A stretch of 64,000 bases of DNA from Ideonella sp. (GTDB lineage: Bacteria; Pseudomonadota; Gammaproteobacteria; Burkholderiales; Burkholderiaceae_C). The notes below the pieces were generated by a model. It saw only the letters and a list, made by a program, of their open reading frames with translations, had not been told where the DNA came from and searched no databases. Shown here in pieces: positions 47,022-55,834 of this stretch. The position numbers were made by a program, and so were the translations under genes. The stretch lies in NCBI GenBank assembly GCA_015075165.1, contig JABTUY010000004.1, forward strand, positions 372,001 to 436,000, in the 5' to 3' direction. Numbering within the stretch: the stretch's first letter is position 1; each line of letters starts with the position of its first letter.

Positions 47022-49538
47022 CTAAACGTTGCTCGTCGCGCGCACTTCCTCGATCGTCGTCAGCCCGGCCAGCACCTTCTCGATGCCGTCCTGGCGCAGC
47101 GTGCGCATGCCGGCGGCCAGTGCGCTGCGCAGCAGGTCCTCCGCGCGGGCGTGGGTCTGGATCAGGCGGCGCAGTTCGCGGTCGACCGTCATCAGCTCGT
47201 GCAGGCCGGCGCGCCCCTTGAAGCCGGTGCGGTCGCAGCGCCCGCAACCCGAGGCGCTGTGGTGCAGCAGCCGGCCTTGCTCGCCGTAGGCGCTGCGCCA
47301 GCGCGCAAGCACGTCGGCGCGCGCCGGGGCCATTTCGGGGTCGAAGGCCTGCAGCCAGTCGTCGAGCAGCTCGTTCTCCTCGTCGGCGGTGAGCGGGCGC
47401 GCGGTGCGGCAGTGCGTGCAGAGCTTGCGCACCAGCCGCTGCGCCAGCACCGCGAGCAGCGAGTCGGCGAAGTTGAACGGATCCATCCCCATGTCGAGCA
47501 GGCGCGTCACCGTCTCGGGCGCGCTGTTGGTGTGCAGCGTCGACAGCACCAGGTGCCCGGTGAGCGAGGCTTCGACCGCGGTCTGCGCGGTCTCTTCGTC
47601 GCGGATCTCGCCGACCATCACCACGTCGGGGTCGGCGCGCAGGAACGAGCGCAGCGCCTTCGCGAACGTCCAGTCGATCTTCGGATTCACCTGCACCTGG
47701 CGCAGCCCGGGCTGCGTGATCTCCACCGGATCCTCGGCCGTCCAGATCTTGCGTTCGGGCGTGTTGATGTGGCCCAGCGCGGCGTGCAGCGTGGTGGTCT
47801 TGCCGCTGCCGGTGGGGCCCACGCACAGCACCATGCCGTACGGGCGCTCGATGGCGCCGCGCAGGCGCGCCAGGTTGTCGGCGGTGAGGCCCATCGCATC
47901 CAGCGGCAGCGCGCGCGCCGACGCCAGCAGGCGCAGCACGGCGTCCTCGAGCCCGTTGGCGGTGGGGATGGTCACCAGCCGCAGCTCGAGCTTGTGGCCC
48001 GGCACGAAGCGGCCGAAGGCGATCTTGCCGTCCTGCGGCTTGCGGCGCTCGGAGATGTCGAGGTCGCACATGATCTTCAGGCGCGCGATCAGCGCGTTGC
48101 GGTAGGTGTGCGGCAGCTCCAGGTAGGGTTTGAGCACGCCGTCCTTGCGGAAGCGCACGCGCACCTTGTCGCGCCCGGGCTGGGTCTCGATGTGGATGTC
48201 GCTCACGCCCTGCGCCTGCGCCTCGACGATCATCGAGTTGATCAGCCGCACCAGCGAGTTGTCGGACTGCTCCACCTGCGCGCCGTCGTCGTCGTGCGTC
48301 TCGGTGCTCGATTGCTGCTGCTCGAGGCTGGCCAGCAGCAGGCTGGCGTCGTCGGCCTCGAACTCGATCGCCTGACCGGGGTCGGCCGTGCCGGCGGCGC
48401 CCCACACGTCGTAGCCGAGCCGCTGATACACCGCGTCGATCGCGCCGGCCAGCGTGCCGCTGCGCGCCAGCGTGGGTACCACCTTGGCCTGCGCGGCGAA
48501 CTCGAGCTCGTCGAGCGCCGCGGCGGCCGATGGGTCTTCCAGCGCCACCACCAGCCGCTCGCCGCGCATCAGCAGCGGCAGCGCGTTGAGCCGGCGCGCC
48601 AGGGCCAGCGGCACGCGCTGCACCGCCTCGGCGGCGACCGGAAACGCCTCGACGTCGACGATCGGGTAGCCCATCTTGCGCGCCAGCGCGGTTTGCAGGT
48701 CTTCGCGCGAGACGCGGCCTTCGCGCACCAGCAGCTCGCCCAGCGGCACGCCGCGGTCTTGCTTCTGCTGCTCGAGCGCGGCCTGCAGCTGCGCCTCGCT
48801 GATAAAGCCGAGCGCGAGCAGCGCCTCGCCGATGCGCACCATCGGCATCTTGCTCTGCTGCTCGATCGCGGCCAGCAGCTGCTCGGGCGACACCACCTGT
48901 TGGGTGAGCAGGATGTCGCCGAGCTTGCGCGAGCGCATCGACTGCTGCTCGTCGAGTGCGGCGGCCACCTGCTGCTCGGTGGCGGCGTGCTGCTGCACCA
49001 GCACCTCGCCGATGCGCGGGCCGATCTCGAAGCCCTGCAGCGCCGCGCGCGGCACGAAGTGCCGGCGCACGCGGCCGGCTGCGTCCACCGGCGTGAAGAA
49101 GTACACGCCGGCGTCGTGCTCGACATGGCCGACGGTCTGGTCGTCGAGCGTGCCGCCGTCGGCGTAGCGCAGTTTCAGGCTCAGCGTCGGTCGGTGCGCC
49201 ACCAGGTCGGCATGCGGCTCGGCGCCGGCGGCGGGGTCGGGCGCCAGCGGTTCGATCAGCGTCAGGCGGCGGAACTGCGTGAAGCGCAGCGGCATGCTGC
49301 GCCGCGCGGGAGCCACCAGCACGTGGGCGATGCCTGCGGCGAGGTCCAGCTTGACCAGATGGCCGGCCGTGAGCGAACCGTTGGAGCCTTCGATCACGCA
49401 GGCTTCGGGCGCGGTCAGCACCGTCTTGGCCGGGTAGGGCGCGAACGGCGGCGTCGGCCACGCGAACGCGATGCGCTGCGATGGCGCAGGCGATTCCTTC
49501 GACAGCAATGCCTGCGAGGGTCTGGACAGGTCGGACAT
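47022..49538 (-). CDS. GspE/PilB-family secretion ATPase with MshEN-type repeats, stand-alone
   Basis: An 838-residue ATPase. The C-terminal motor has Walker A GPTGSGKT (574-581), the Asp box, Walker B DVVMVGEIRDEET and the His box, plus a zinc module (CTHC ... CGRC). The N-terminal half has four tandem MshEN-like units (IGEVLVQQHAATEQQVAAAL, LGDILLTQQVVSPEQLLAAI, IGEALLALGFISEAQLQAAL, LGELLVREGRVSREDLQTAL). Some MshEN domains bind c-di-GMP. No other type II secretion or type IV pilus gene is adjacent. The ATG at 49538 was chosen over one at 49583. Confidence 0.88.
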   Translation of the reverse strand: MSDLSRPSQALLSKESPAPSQRIAFAWPTPPFAPYPAKTVLTAPEACVIEGSNGSLTAGHLVKLDLAAGIAHVLVAPARRSMPLRFTQFRRLTLIEPLAPDPAAGAEPHADLVAHRPTLSLKLRYADGGTLDDQTVGHVEHDAGVYFFTPVDAAGRVRRHFVPRAALQGFEIGPRIGEVLVQQHAATEQQVAAALDEQQSMRSRKLGDILLTQQVVSPEQLLAAIEQQSKMPMVRIGEALLALGFISEAQLQAALEQQKQDRGVPLGELLVREGRVSREDLQTALARKMGYPIVDVEAFPVAAEAVQRVPLALARRLNALPLLMRGERLVVALEDPSAAAALDELEFAAQAKVVPTLARSGTLAGAIDAVYQRLGYDVWGAAGTADPGQAIEFEADDASLLLASLEQQQSSTETHDDDGAQVEQSDNSLVRLINSMIVEAQAQGVSDIHIETQPGRDKVRVRFRKDGVLKPYLELPHTYRNALIARLKIMCDLDISERRKPQDGKIAFGRFVPGHKLELRLVTIPTANGLEDAVLRLLASARALPLDAMGLTADNLARLRGAIERPYGMVLCVGPTGSGKTTTLHAALGHINTPERKIWTAEDPVEITQPGLRQVQVNPKIDWTFAKALRSFLRADPDVVMVGEIRDEETAQTAVEASLTGHLVLSTLHTNSAPETVTRLLDMGMDPFNFADSLLAVLAQRLVRKLCTHCRTARPLTADEENELLDDWLQAFDPEMAPARADVLARWRSAYGEQGRLLHHSASGCGRCDRTGFKGRAGLHELMTVDRELRRLIQTHARAEDLLRSALAAGMRTLRQDGIEKVLAGLTTIEEVRATSNV

Positions 49539-49689
49539 GCGCACTCCACTGCCGCGCCACACAGTGGCTGGCCACGGCAGCATGGTGGCGGGGCCGGCGG
49601 GCCCACGGTGCGGCGAACAGGCCGGCTTCGGCGGCCCAATTCGTGGGCTGCGCCGCGGGCCCCGCGGCGCGCGCGACGGTGCCGCGCGC

Positions 49690-50991
49690 TCAGTGGCGCA
49701 TCTGCTGCGGCAGCACGTGCACGATCTGCGGAAAGAAGTAGATCAGCGCCACCGCGGCGATCATCAGGAAGAAGAACGGCAGCGTGACGCGCGCAATCCA
49801 GCCGATCTCGCGCCGGGTCATGCCCTGCAGCACGAACAGGTTGAAACCCACCGGCGGCGTGATCTGCGCCATCTCGACCACCAGCACGACGAAGATGCCG
49901 AACCACAGCAGGTCGATGCCGGCCTTCTGCACGGTGGGCAGGATCACGCCCATCGTCAGCACCACCATCGAGATGCCGTCGAGGAAGCAGCCGAGCACGA
50001 TGTAGAACAGCATCAGCGCCAGCAGCAGCTGCCACTGCGTGAGGCCGAGCGAGCCGATCCACTCGGCCAGGTGGCGCGGCAGCCCGATGTAGCCCATCGA
50101 CAGCGTGAGGTACGACGCGCCCGCGAGGATCAGCGCGATCATGCAGTACAGCCGCGTGCCGCCCATCAGCGAAGCCTTGAACGTCTGCCAGTCGAGCGAG
50201 CCCTGCAGCGCCGACAGCAGCAGCGAGCCGACCACGCCGACCGCCGCGGCCTCGGTGGCAGTGGCGATGCCGGCGTAGATCGAGCCGAGCACGGCGGCGA
50301 TCAGCAGCACCACCGGGATCAGGTAGCGCGATTCGCGCAGCTTCTGCCCGAACGACAGCGTCGCGTCGGGCCTGGGCACGCGCGCGGCGTTGAGCCAGCC
50401 CCAGGCCGCGAGGTAGCCCGAGAACAGGCCGGCCAGCAGGACGCCCGGCAGCACGCCGGCGATGAACAACTGCGCGATCGACACATCGGCCGTCACGCCG
50501 TAGACGATCATGATGATCGACGGCGGGATCAACAGGCCCAGCGTGCCGGCGCCGGCCAGCGAGCCGACCGAGATGTCGTCGGGGTAGCCGCGGCGCTGCA
50601 GCTCGGGCAGCGTCATCTTGCCGATGGTGGCGCAGGTGGCCGCGCTCGAGCCCGATACCGCGGCGAAGATCGCGCAGCCGACCACGTTGGTGTGCAGCAG
50701 GCGGCCCGGCAGCCGCTGCATCCACGGCGCGAGGCCGCGGAACATGTCGTCCGACAGCCGCGTGCGAAACAGGATCTCGCCCATCCAGATGAACAGCGGC
50801 AGCGCGGTCAGCGTCCAGCTCGACGAGCTGCCCCAGATGGTGACGGCCATCGCGTCGCCCGCCGGCCGCGAGCTGAACAACTGCATGCCGATCCACGCCA
50901 CGCCCGACAGCGCCAGCCCGATCCACACGCCGCTGCCCAGCAGCGCGAACAGCGCCACGATCAACAGCGTGGTGATCGCGAAGTCGTTCAT
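49690..50991 (-). CDS. dctM: TRAP transporter large permease (DctM), first system
   Basis: A 433-residue 12-helix TRAP large subunit. The family blocks are ALPLFIWMGEILFR, FAAVSGSSAATCATIG, GTLGLLIPPSIIMIVYG, GSIYAGIATATEAAAVG and QITPPVGFNLFVLQGM. It is the third gene of the dctPQM operon reading away from the divergent MarR-like regulator. It lies 14 bp after dctQ. Confidence 0.95.
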   Translation of the reverse strand: MNDFAITTLLIVALFALLGSGVWIGLALSGVAWIGMQLFSSRPAGDAMAVTIWGSSSSWTLTALPLFIWMGEILFRTRLSDDMFRGLAPWMQRLPGRLLHTNVVGCAIFAAVSGSSAATCATIGKMTLPELQRRGYPDDISVGSLAGAGTLGLLIPPSIIMIVYGVTADVSIAQLFIAGVLPGVLLAGLFSGYLAAWGWLNAARVPRPDATLSFGQKLRESRYLIPVVLLIAAVLGSIYAGIATATEAAAVGVVGSLLLSALQGSLDWQTFKASLMGGTRLYCMIALILAGASYLTLSMGYIGLPRHLAEWIGSLGLTQWQLLLALMLFYIVLGCFLDGISMVVLTMGVILPTVQKAGIDLLWFGIFVVLVVEMAQITPPVGFNLFVLQGMTRREIGWIARVTLPFFFLMIAAVALIYFFPQIVHVLPQQMRH

Positions 50992-51005
50992 CGCTTGGGC
51001 GCGCC

Positions 51006-51515
51006 TCACTCGTTGTGCAGCGCTTCGTCGCTGGCCGGCTGCGTGCGCTGGCCGCGCCACTCGAGCACCCACTCGTCGACGAAGGCCACCAGCAGCACCA
51101 CGGTGCCGAGCGCCATCGACAGCTGCGGCAGCCACAGCGGCGTGGCGTCGCTGGCGGTGGAGATGTCGTGGAACGCGTACGACTGCCACGCCAGCCGCAC
51201 GCTGTAGAACGCCGCCAGCGCGGCCAGCAGCACCGACGCGCCGAGCGCCCACAGCTCGAGCGCGCGCCGGCGTGTGCCGCGCAGGTGCGTGATCAGCAGC
51301 GTGACGCGGATGTGCTCGCCGCGCTTGAGCGTGTGCGCCAGCGCCAGGAAGCCGGCCGCCGCCATCATGTAGCCGGCATAGGCGTCGGTGCCGGGCACGT
51401 CGAAGTGCAGCTGCCGGCCGAGCACCGACAGCAGCACCATCACCAGCAGCCCGATCATGAACACGCCGGCGAGCGCGGCGGCGCCGTCGTACAGAGCGTC
51501 GAGCGCGCGGCGCAC
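51006..51515 (-). CDS. dctQ: TRAP transporter small permease (DctQ), first system
   Basis: A 169-residue four-helix TRAP small subunit. The DctQ blocks are VLGRQLHFDVPGTDAYAGY and LKRGEHIRVTLLI. No ATG is suitably placed: the GTG at 51515 (VRRALDALYDGAA) gives the normal N-terminus. There is no clear ribosome-binding site, so the start is provisional. It lies between dctP and dctM. Confidence 0.88.
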   Translation of the reverse strand: MRRALDALYDGAAALAGVFMIGLLVMVLLSVLGRQLHFDVPGTDAYAGYMMAAAGFLALAHTLKRGEHIRVTLLITHLRGTRRRALELWALGASVLLAALAAFYSVRLAWQSYAFHDISTASDATPLWLPQLSMALGTVVLLVAFVDEWVLEWRGQRTQPASDEALHNE

Positions 51516-51583
51516 GATCGGAAGGCTCGCTCGCGTGCGCCGTGCGCTGCTCGCCGAGGGGCTCGCTCGGTGGCGCAGGATGG

Positions 51584-52573
51584 CTACTTGGCCGCGCGAT
51601 ACGCGTCGACCAGTGCCTTGCCCTCGGCGCCGGACTTGTCGAGCCACTCCTTCAGCATCGTGTCGCCGACCTTCTTCATGTCGGCCTTGAGTTGCGCGCT
51701 CGGCGCGATGATCGTCATGCCGTTCTTCTTCAGCAGGTCGATGTACTCGGTGTTCTTCGTCTTGGCCAGCGCCCAGCCGCGCGCCTCGGCGTCGGCGCCG
51801 GACTTCAGCACCGCCTGCCGGGTGGCGGCGTCGAGCGCGTCGAACGCGGCCTTGTTGACGATCACCGCGTTCTTCGGCAGCCAGGCCTGCGTGTCGGCCC
51901 AGTACTTCAGGTGCTCGAAGGTCTTGGTGTCGTAGCCGGTCGAGCCCGACGACATGTAGCTCTCGACCACGCCGGTGGCCATCGCCTGCGACAGCTCGGC
52001 CGCCTGCACGGTGACCGGCTGTGCGCCCACCAGCTCGGCGATGCGCGCGGTGGCCGGGCTGTAGGCGCGCCACTTCAAGCCCTTGAGGTCGGCCGCGCTG
52101 TTGATCGGCTTCTTCGAGTAGATGCCCTGCGGCGGCCACGGCACGCTGTACAGCAGCATCATGCCCTGCTCGCCGAGCTTCTTCTCGAGCAGCGGCTTCT
52201 GCACCTTGTAGAGCTTGGCCGCCTCGTCGAAGCTGTCGGCCAGGAAGGGCAGGCCGTCGGCGCCGTAGATCTGCCACTCGTTCTGGAAGTTCACCAGCAG
52301 GATCTCGCCGATCTGCGCCTGGCCGCCTTGCACCGCGCGCTTGATCTCGTTGGCCTTGAACAGCGAGGCGCCGGGATGCACGGTGATCTTCAGCTTGCCG
52401 CCGCTGGCCTTGTCGACTTCATTGGCGAACTGCACCAGGTTCTCGGTGTGGTAGTTGCTGGCCGGGTACGCTGCGGGCAGGTCCCACTTGGTCTGGGCAG
52501 TGGCGGCCAGCGGCAGTGCCAGGGCCAGCAACGCCGACGCGGCAACGAACGATTGACGGCGAGAAACGGACAT
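51584..52573 (-). CDS. dctP: TRAP transporter substrate-binding protein (DctP), first system
   Basis: A 329-residue periplasmic binding protein. The signal peptide ends near ATAQ, then KWDLPAAYPASNYHTENLVQF begins the mature protein. The conserved arginine in GLKWRAYSPA is placed to bind a carboxylate. A perfect AGGAGG site precedes the ATG at 52573. The ligand is probably an organic acid. Confidence 0.93.
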   Translation of the reverse strand: MSVSRRQSFVAASALLALALPLAATAQTKWDLPAAYPASNYHTENLVQFANEVDKASGGKLKITVHPGASLFKANEIKRAVQGGQAQIGEILLVNFQNEWQIYGADGLPFLADSFDEAAKLYKVQKPLLEKKLGEQGMMLLYSVPWPPQGIYSKKPINSAADLKGLKWRAYSPATARIAELVGAQPVTVQAAELSQAMATGVVESYMSSGSTGYDTKTFEHLKYWADTQAWLPKNAVIVNKAAFDALDAATRQAVLKSGADAEARGWALAKTKNTEYIDLLKKNGMTIIAPSAQLKADMKKVGDTMLKEWLDKSGAEGKALVDAYRAAK

Positions 52574-52673
52574 GGGCCCTCCTGGTGTGCGGCGATTGCG
52601 GGGTGGACGAAGCATGCGGCGTCCCGGCTCGCGCCGGATTCGGATTTGCCCGGACCCGGCGCGGGAAGCTTGC

Positions 52674-52703
52674 AGTCTAGAAATCGTGGCGATAAATTGT
52701 CAA
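52674..52703 (-). promoter_or_regulatory. Promoter of the first dctPQM operon
   Basis: On the minus strand TTGACA (52703-52698) and TAGACT (52679-52674) are 18 bp apart in an AT-rich patch. This is the best sigma-70 promoter in the window. Confidence 0.6.
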
Positions 52704-52718
52704 TAAATCGTTGTTGAC
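52699..52718. promoter_or_regulatory. Inverted repeat, possible MarR-type operator
   Basis: GTCAA and TTGAC are arranged as an inverted repeat 10 bp apart, overlapping the dctP -35. The site lies between dctP and the divergent winged-helix regulator, so it is a plausible operator. Confidence 0.4.
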
Positions 52719-52736
52719 GCCCGCGTAAACCCCGAG

Positions 52737-53273
52737 ATGAACCCACGCCCGTCGGCCGCGCGCCGCACGTCGAACCGCAGCGCGGCGATCGTCTCGTCGT
52801 CGCACCTGGTGAGCCCGCGCAGCCGCGAACTCTCGGAGCTGGAGTTCGGCCTGATCGTGGCGTGGAACGCGTTCTCGCGCTGGGCGGTGCGCTGCATGGC
52901 CGCCGCCGGTTGCCCCGACCTGACGATCACCGACGTGCTGCTGCTGCACCATGTGCAGCACCGCGCACGCAACAAGAAGCTGGCCGACATCTGCTTCGTG
53001 CTGAACTACGAAGACACCCACGTGGTCGCGTATTCGCTGAAGAAGCTGGTCGCCGCGGGGCTGGTGCAGGCCGAGCGCCAGGGCAAGGAGGTGTTCTACA
53101 GCCCCACCGCGCAAGGCGAGTCCTTCGTGCAGCAGTACCGCGCGGTGCGCGAGCAGTGCCTGATCCGCAACCTCGATACCGAGCTGAACGCCGACATCGG
53201 CGAGCTGGCGCGCTTGCTGCGCACGATGTCGGGGCTGTACGACCAGGCGGCGCGATCGGCGTCCGCGATGTAG
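52737..53273 (+). CDS. MarR-like winged-helix transcriptional regulator
   Basis: A 178-residue DNA-binding protein. Helix-turn-helix and wing are visible (LTITDVLLLHHV, KKLADICFVLNYEDTHVVAYSLKKLVAAGLVQAERQGKE in pieces). It is divergent from dctP and next to a racemase gene, so it probably regulates the transporter operon. The effector is likely the transported compound or a derivative. Confidence 0.85.
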   Translation: MNPRPSAARRTSNRSAAIVSSSHLVSPRSRELSELEFGLIVAWNAFSRWAVRCMAAAGCPDLTITDVLLLHHVQHRARNKKLADICFVLNYEDTHVVAYSLKKLVAAGLVQAERQGKEVFYSPTAQGESFVQQYRAVREQCLIRNLDTELNADIGELARLLRTMSGLYDQAARSASAM

Positions 53274-53314
53274 GCAATGACGACCTCGGGTTCCGGCGCG
53301 CATCGCTGCGCGCG

Positions 53315-53992
53315 ATGACCGTGCACCGAGATCCTCCGGGTTTCCTGGGCGTGCTGATGCTCGACACGCGCTTTCCGCGCGTGCTCGGCGACATCGGCAA
53401 CCCGGCCAGTTTTGCGATGCCGGTGCGGCACCGCGTGGTGGCCGGCGCGCGGCCGCTGCGCGTGGTGCGCGAGCACGACGAGGCGCTGCTGCCGCCGTTC
53501 ATCGAAGCGGCGCGACAGCTGGTCGACGAGGGCGCGCGTGCGATCACCACCGGCTGCGGCTTCCTGGTGCAGTTCCAGGCCGCGTTGCAGGCCGCGCTGC
53601 CGGTGCCGGTGTGGACCTCGAGCCTGCTCAAGCTGCCCGAGCTGCCGGCACCCGGCGTCGTCACCGTCGACGCGCTGTCGCTCGGCGCCGCGCACCTGCA
53701 TGCCGCCGGTGCCGACGCCACCGTGCCGGTGGCCGGGCTGGCGGCGGGCTGCCACCTGCAGCAGGTGCTGCTGCACGATCTGCCTGAGCTCGACCGCGAG
53801 CGTGCCAAGGCCGACGTGGTCGAGGCCGCGCAGCGGCTGGTCGCGCGCTGGCCCGCGGTGCGCGAGATCGTGCTCGAGTGCACCAACATGCCGCCCTACG
53901 CGAAGGCGGTGGCGCGCGCCACGCGGCGGCCGGTGCACCACATTCTGAGTCTGCTGTACGAGCGCTGGACGGCGCTCGGGGCGGCGCCATGA
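53315..53992 (+). CDS. Aspartate/glutamate (hydantoin) racemase family protein
   Basis: A 225-residue cofactor-independent racemase-fold protein. The N-terminal block GVLMLDTRFPRVLGDIGN is typical of this subfamily. The two catalytic cysteines are Cys81 (TTGCGF) and Cys189 (LECTNM). Substrates of the family include aspartate, glutamate and hydantoins. Its neighbours point to a D/L interconversion step in 5-oxoproline or hydantoin use. Confidence 0.88.
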   Translation: MTVHRDPPGFLGVLMLDTRFPRVLGDIGNPASFAMPVRHRVVAGARPLRVVREHDEALLPPFIEAARQLVDEGARAITTGCGFLVQFQAALQAALPVPVWTSSLLKLPELPAPGVVTVDALSLGAAHLHAAGADATVPVAGLAAGCHLQQVLLHDLPELDRERAKADVVEAAQRLVARWPAVREIVLECTNMPPYAKAVARATRRPVHHILSLLYERWTALGAAP

Positions 53993-54031
53993 GCCCGGAG
54001 CGATGATCCGCGCGCGGTCGCGCCGGCCGGC

Positions 54032-54949
54032 ATGAACCTGCGCTTCGTCGAGGCCTTCTACTGGGTGGTCACGCTCGAGAGCGTGACGCGTGCGGCCGAC
54101 AAGCTGCACCTGACGCAGTCGGCGGTGTCGGCGCGCATCGCGGCGCTGGAGGCCGAGCTTGGCACGCCGCTGGTCGACCGCCGCGACCGCAAGGGTTTTC
54201 GCGTCACCGTGGCCGGGCGGCGCTTCTTCGTCTACGCCGAGCAGTTGCTGGCGCTGCAGCGCGAGGTGAAGGCCGAACTCGGCGGTGGTGCCGCGCGGCC
54301 GGTGGTGCTGCGCGTCGGTGCCATCGAATCGGTGCTGCACTCGTGGCTGATGGAAGGCGTGCAGCGCCTGCGCCGCGCGCACCCGGCGCTGGCGCTCGAG
54401 CTGACGGTGGAGACCTCGCCGGTGCTGGTCGACCAGCTCGCTCGCGGCGCGCTCGACGTTGCGCTGGCCGCGCTGCCCGCGGCCGGCGCCGGCGTGCGCA
54501 CCCGCTCGCTGGCGGCAATGCCGATGGTGTTCACCGGTCATGTGCAGCAGCACCGCCGGCGCGGCCGCTGGAGCGCCGCCGAGCTCGCTGCGCACGAGCT
54601 GATCACGTTCCAGCGCGGTTCGCAGCCGCACCTGGCGCTGCTGGACTGGCTCAACCGTGCCGGCGTGCCGCCGCTGCGGCTGCACAGCGTGTCGTCGATC
54701 AGCGCAATGGCGCAATTGGTCGAAGCCGGGCTCGGCATCGCGACGCTGCCGCTGGCGGTGGTGCAGCGGCTCGGCAAGCGCGCGCCGTTGAAGGTGCTGG
54801 CCAGCGAGCCGGCGCTGCCGCCGCTGCCGGTCCACCTGTCGTGGCGCGACGACCCGGCTTCGCCGGCGCACCCGGCGCTGGTGGAGCAGCTGGTCGCCGC
54901 GGCGCCGCTGCCGGCGCCGCGCCGGTCCGTCCATCGAAAGAAACGATGA
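54032..54949 (+). CDS. LysR family transcriptional regulator
   Basis: A 305-residue LTTR. The N-terminal HTH ([24 protein letters not shown] split at ~20-45) is followed by a co-inducer-binding domain. It precedes the DUF1445-TRAP-oxoprolinase genes on the same strand and a 22-bp palindrome in the gap, so it likely controls that operon. Confidence 0.93.
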   Translation: MNLRFVEAFYWVVTLESVTRAADKLHLTQSAVSARIAALEAELGTPLVDRRDRKGFRVTVAGRRFFVYAEQLLALQREVKAELGGGAARPVVLRVGAIESVLHSWLMEGVQRLRRAHPALALELTVETSPVLVDQLARGALDVALAALPAAGAGVRTRSLAAMPMVFTGHVQQHRRRGRWSAAELAAHELITFQRGSQPHLALLDWLNRAGVPPLRLHSVSSISAMAQLVEAGLGIATLPLAVVQRLGKRAPLKVLASEPALPPLPVHLSWRDDPASPAHPALVEQLVAAAPLPAPRRSVHRKKR

Positions 54950-54951
54950 GG

Positions 54952-54973
54952 CAAGCAGAAAATTTTCTGCTTG
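54952..54973. promoter_or_regulatory. 22-bp perfect palindrome upstream of the DUF1445 operon
   Basis: An 11-bp half-site CAAGCAGAAAA is exactly mirrored (TTTTCTGCTTG) with no spacer. It lies 3 bp after the lysR stop and 35 bp before the next gene. It is a strong candidate operator; as an RNA hairpin it would need to open the AT centre and is not followed by a T-run. Confidence 0.7.
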
Positions 54974-55007
54974 TCAGCCCGGGGTGAGGGCGCGAAGAAT
55001 CCGCCCC

Positions 55008-55823
55008 ATGCTCAATGTGCGCCCGTTCGCGATCGAGCCCGACGCCGCATGCCGCGGCGCCGCGTTGCGGCAGCGCGCGCGCGACGGTGTGTTGGGCGCC
55101 ACCTGCACGCCCGATGCGCTCGACCTCGTGCAGGCCAACCTGGTGGTGCTGCCGCAAGCCGACGCGGCCGACTTCCTGCTGTATTGCCAGCGCAACCCGC
55201 GGCCGTGCCCGCTGCTCGCGGTGGGCGAGCCCGGCGCGTTCGCGCTGCCGGCGCTCGGCGAGGGCATCGACCTGCGCACCGACCTGCCGCGCTACCGCGT
55301 TTGGCGCGACGGCGAACTGGTCGATCAGCCGGCCGACGTGTGCGCGCTGTGGCGCGACGACTTCGTCGCCTTCGCGATCGGCTGTTCGTTCTCGTTCGAA
55401 TGGGCGCTGCTGGCCGAAGGCATCGCGCTGCGCCATGTGCAGCAGGGCCGCAACGTGGCGATGTTCCGCACCCACGTGCCCACCGAGGCGGCGGGGCGCT
55501 TCGCCGGCCCACTGGTGGTGAGCATGCGGCCGCTGAAGGCCGCCGACGCGATCCGCGCGGTGCAGATCACGTCGCGCTTTCCCACCGTGCACGGTGCGCC
55601 GGTGCACCTGGGCGATCCGGCGCTGATCGGCATTGCCGACCTGGCGCGGCCCGACTACGGTGATGCCGTGGCGGTGATGCCCGACGAGATCCCCGTGTTC
55701 TGGGCCTGCGGCGTCACGCCGCAGGCGGCGCTGGCCGCGGCGCGGCCGACGCTGTGCATCACCCACGCGCCGGGGTCGATGCTGATCACCGACTTGCGCA
55801 ACCACCAACTCGCCACGCTCTAG
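55008..55823 (+). CDS. DUF1445 / D-glutamate cyclase family protein (putative hydro-lyase)
   Basis: A 271-residue YcsI-like protein. The family blocks are [54 protein letters not shown] and [14 protein letters not shown], with [13 protein letters not shown] at the end. Related domains in animal DGLUCY convert D-glutamate to 5-oxo-D-proline. The ATG at 55008 starts the homology; a GTG at 54984 is in frame. It is followed 11 bp later by dctP. Confidence 0.9.
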   Translation: MLNVRPFAIEPDAACRGAALRQRARDGVLGATCTPDALDLVQANLVVLPQADAADFLLYCQRNPRPCPLLAVGEPGAFALPALGEGIDLRTDLPRYRVWRDGELVDQPADVCALWRDDFVAFAIGCSFSFEWALLAEGIALRHVQQGRNVAMFRTHVPTEAAGRFAGPLVVSMRPLKAADAIRAVQITSRFPTVHGAPVHLGDPALIGIADLARPDYGDAVAVMPDEIPVFWACGVTPQAALAAARPTLCITHAPGSMLITDLRNHQLATL

Positions 55824-55834
55824 GAGGGGCCCCG

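Noticed and set aside
44644-49575. A possible fusion of the alcohol dehydrogenase with upstream sequence over the GspE gene
   Set aside because: The dehydrogenase starts with a clean signal peptide and ribosome-binding site at 46776; the upstream frame is out of phase with GspE and has no homology.
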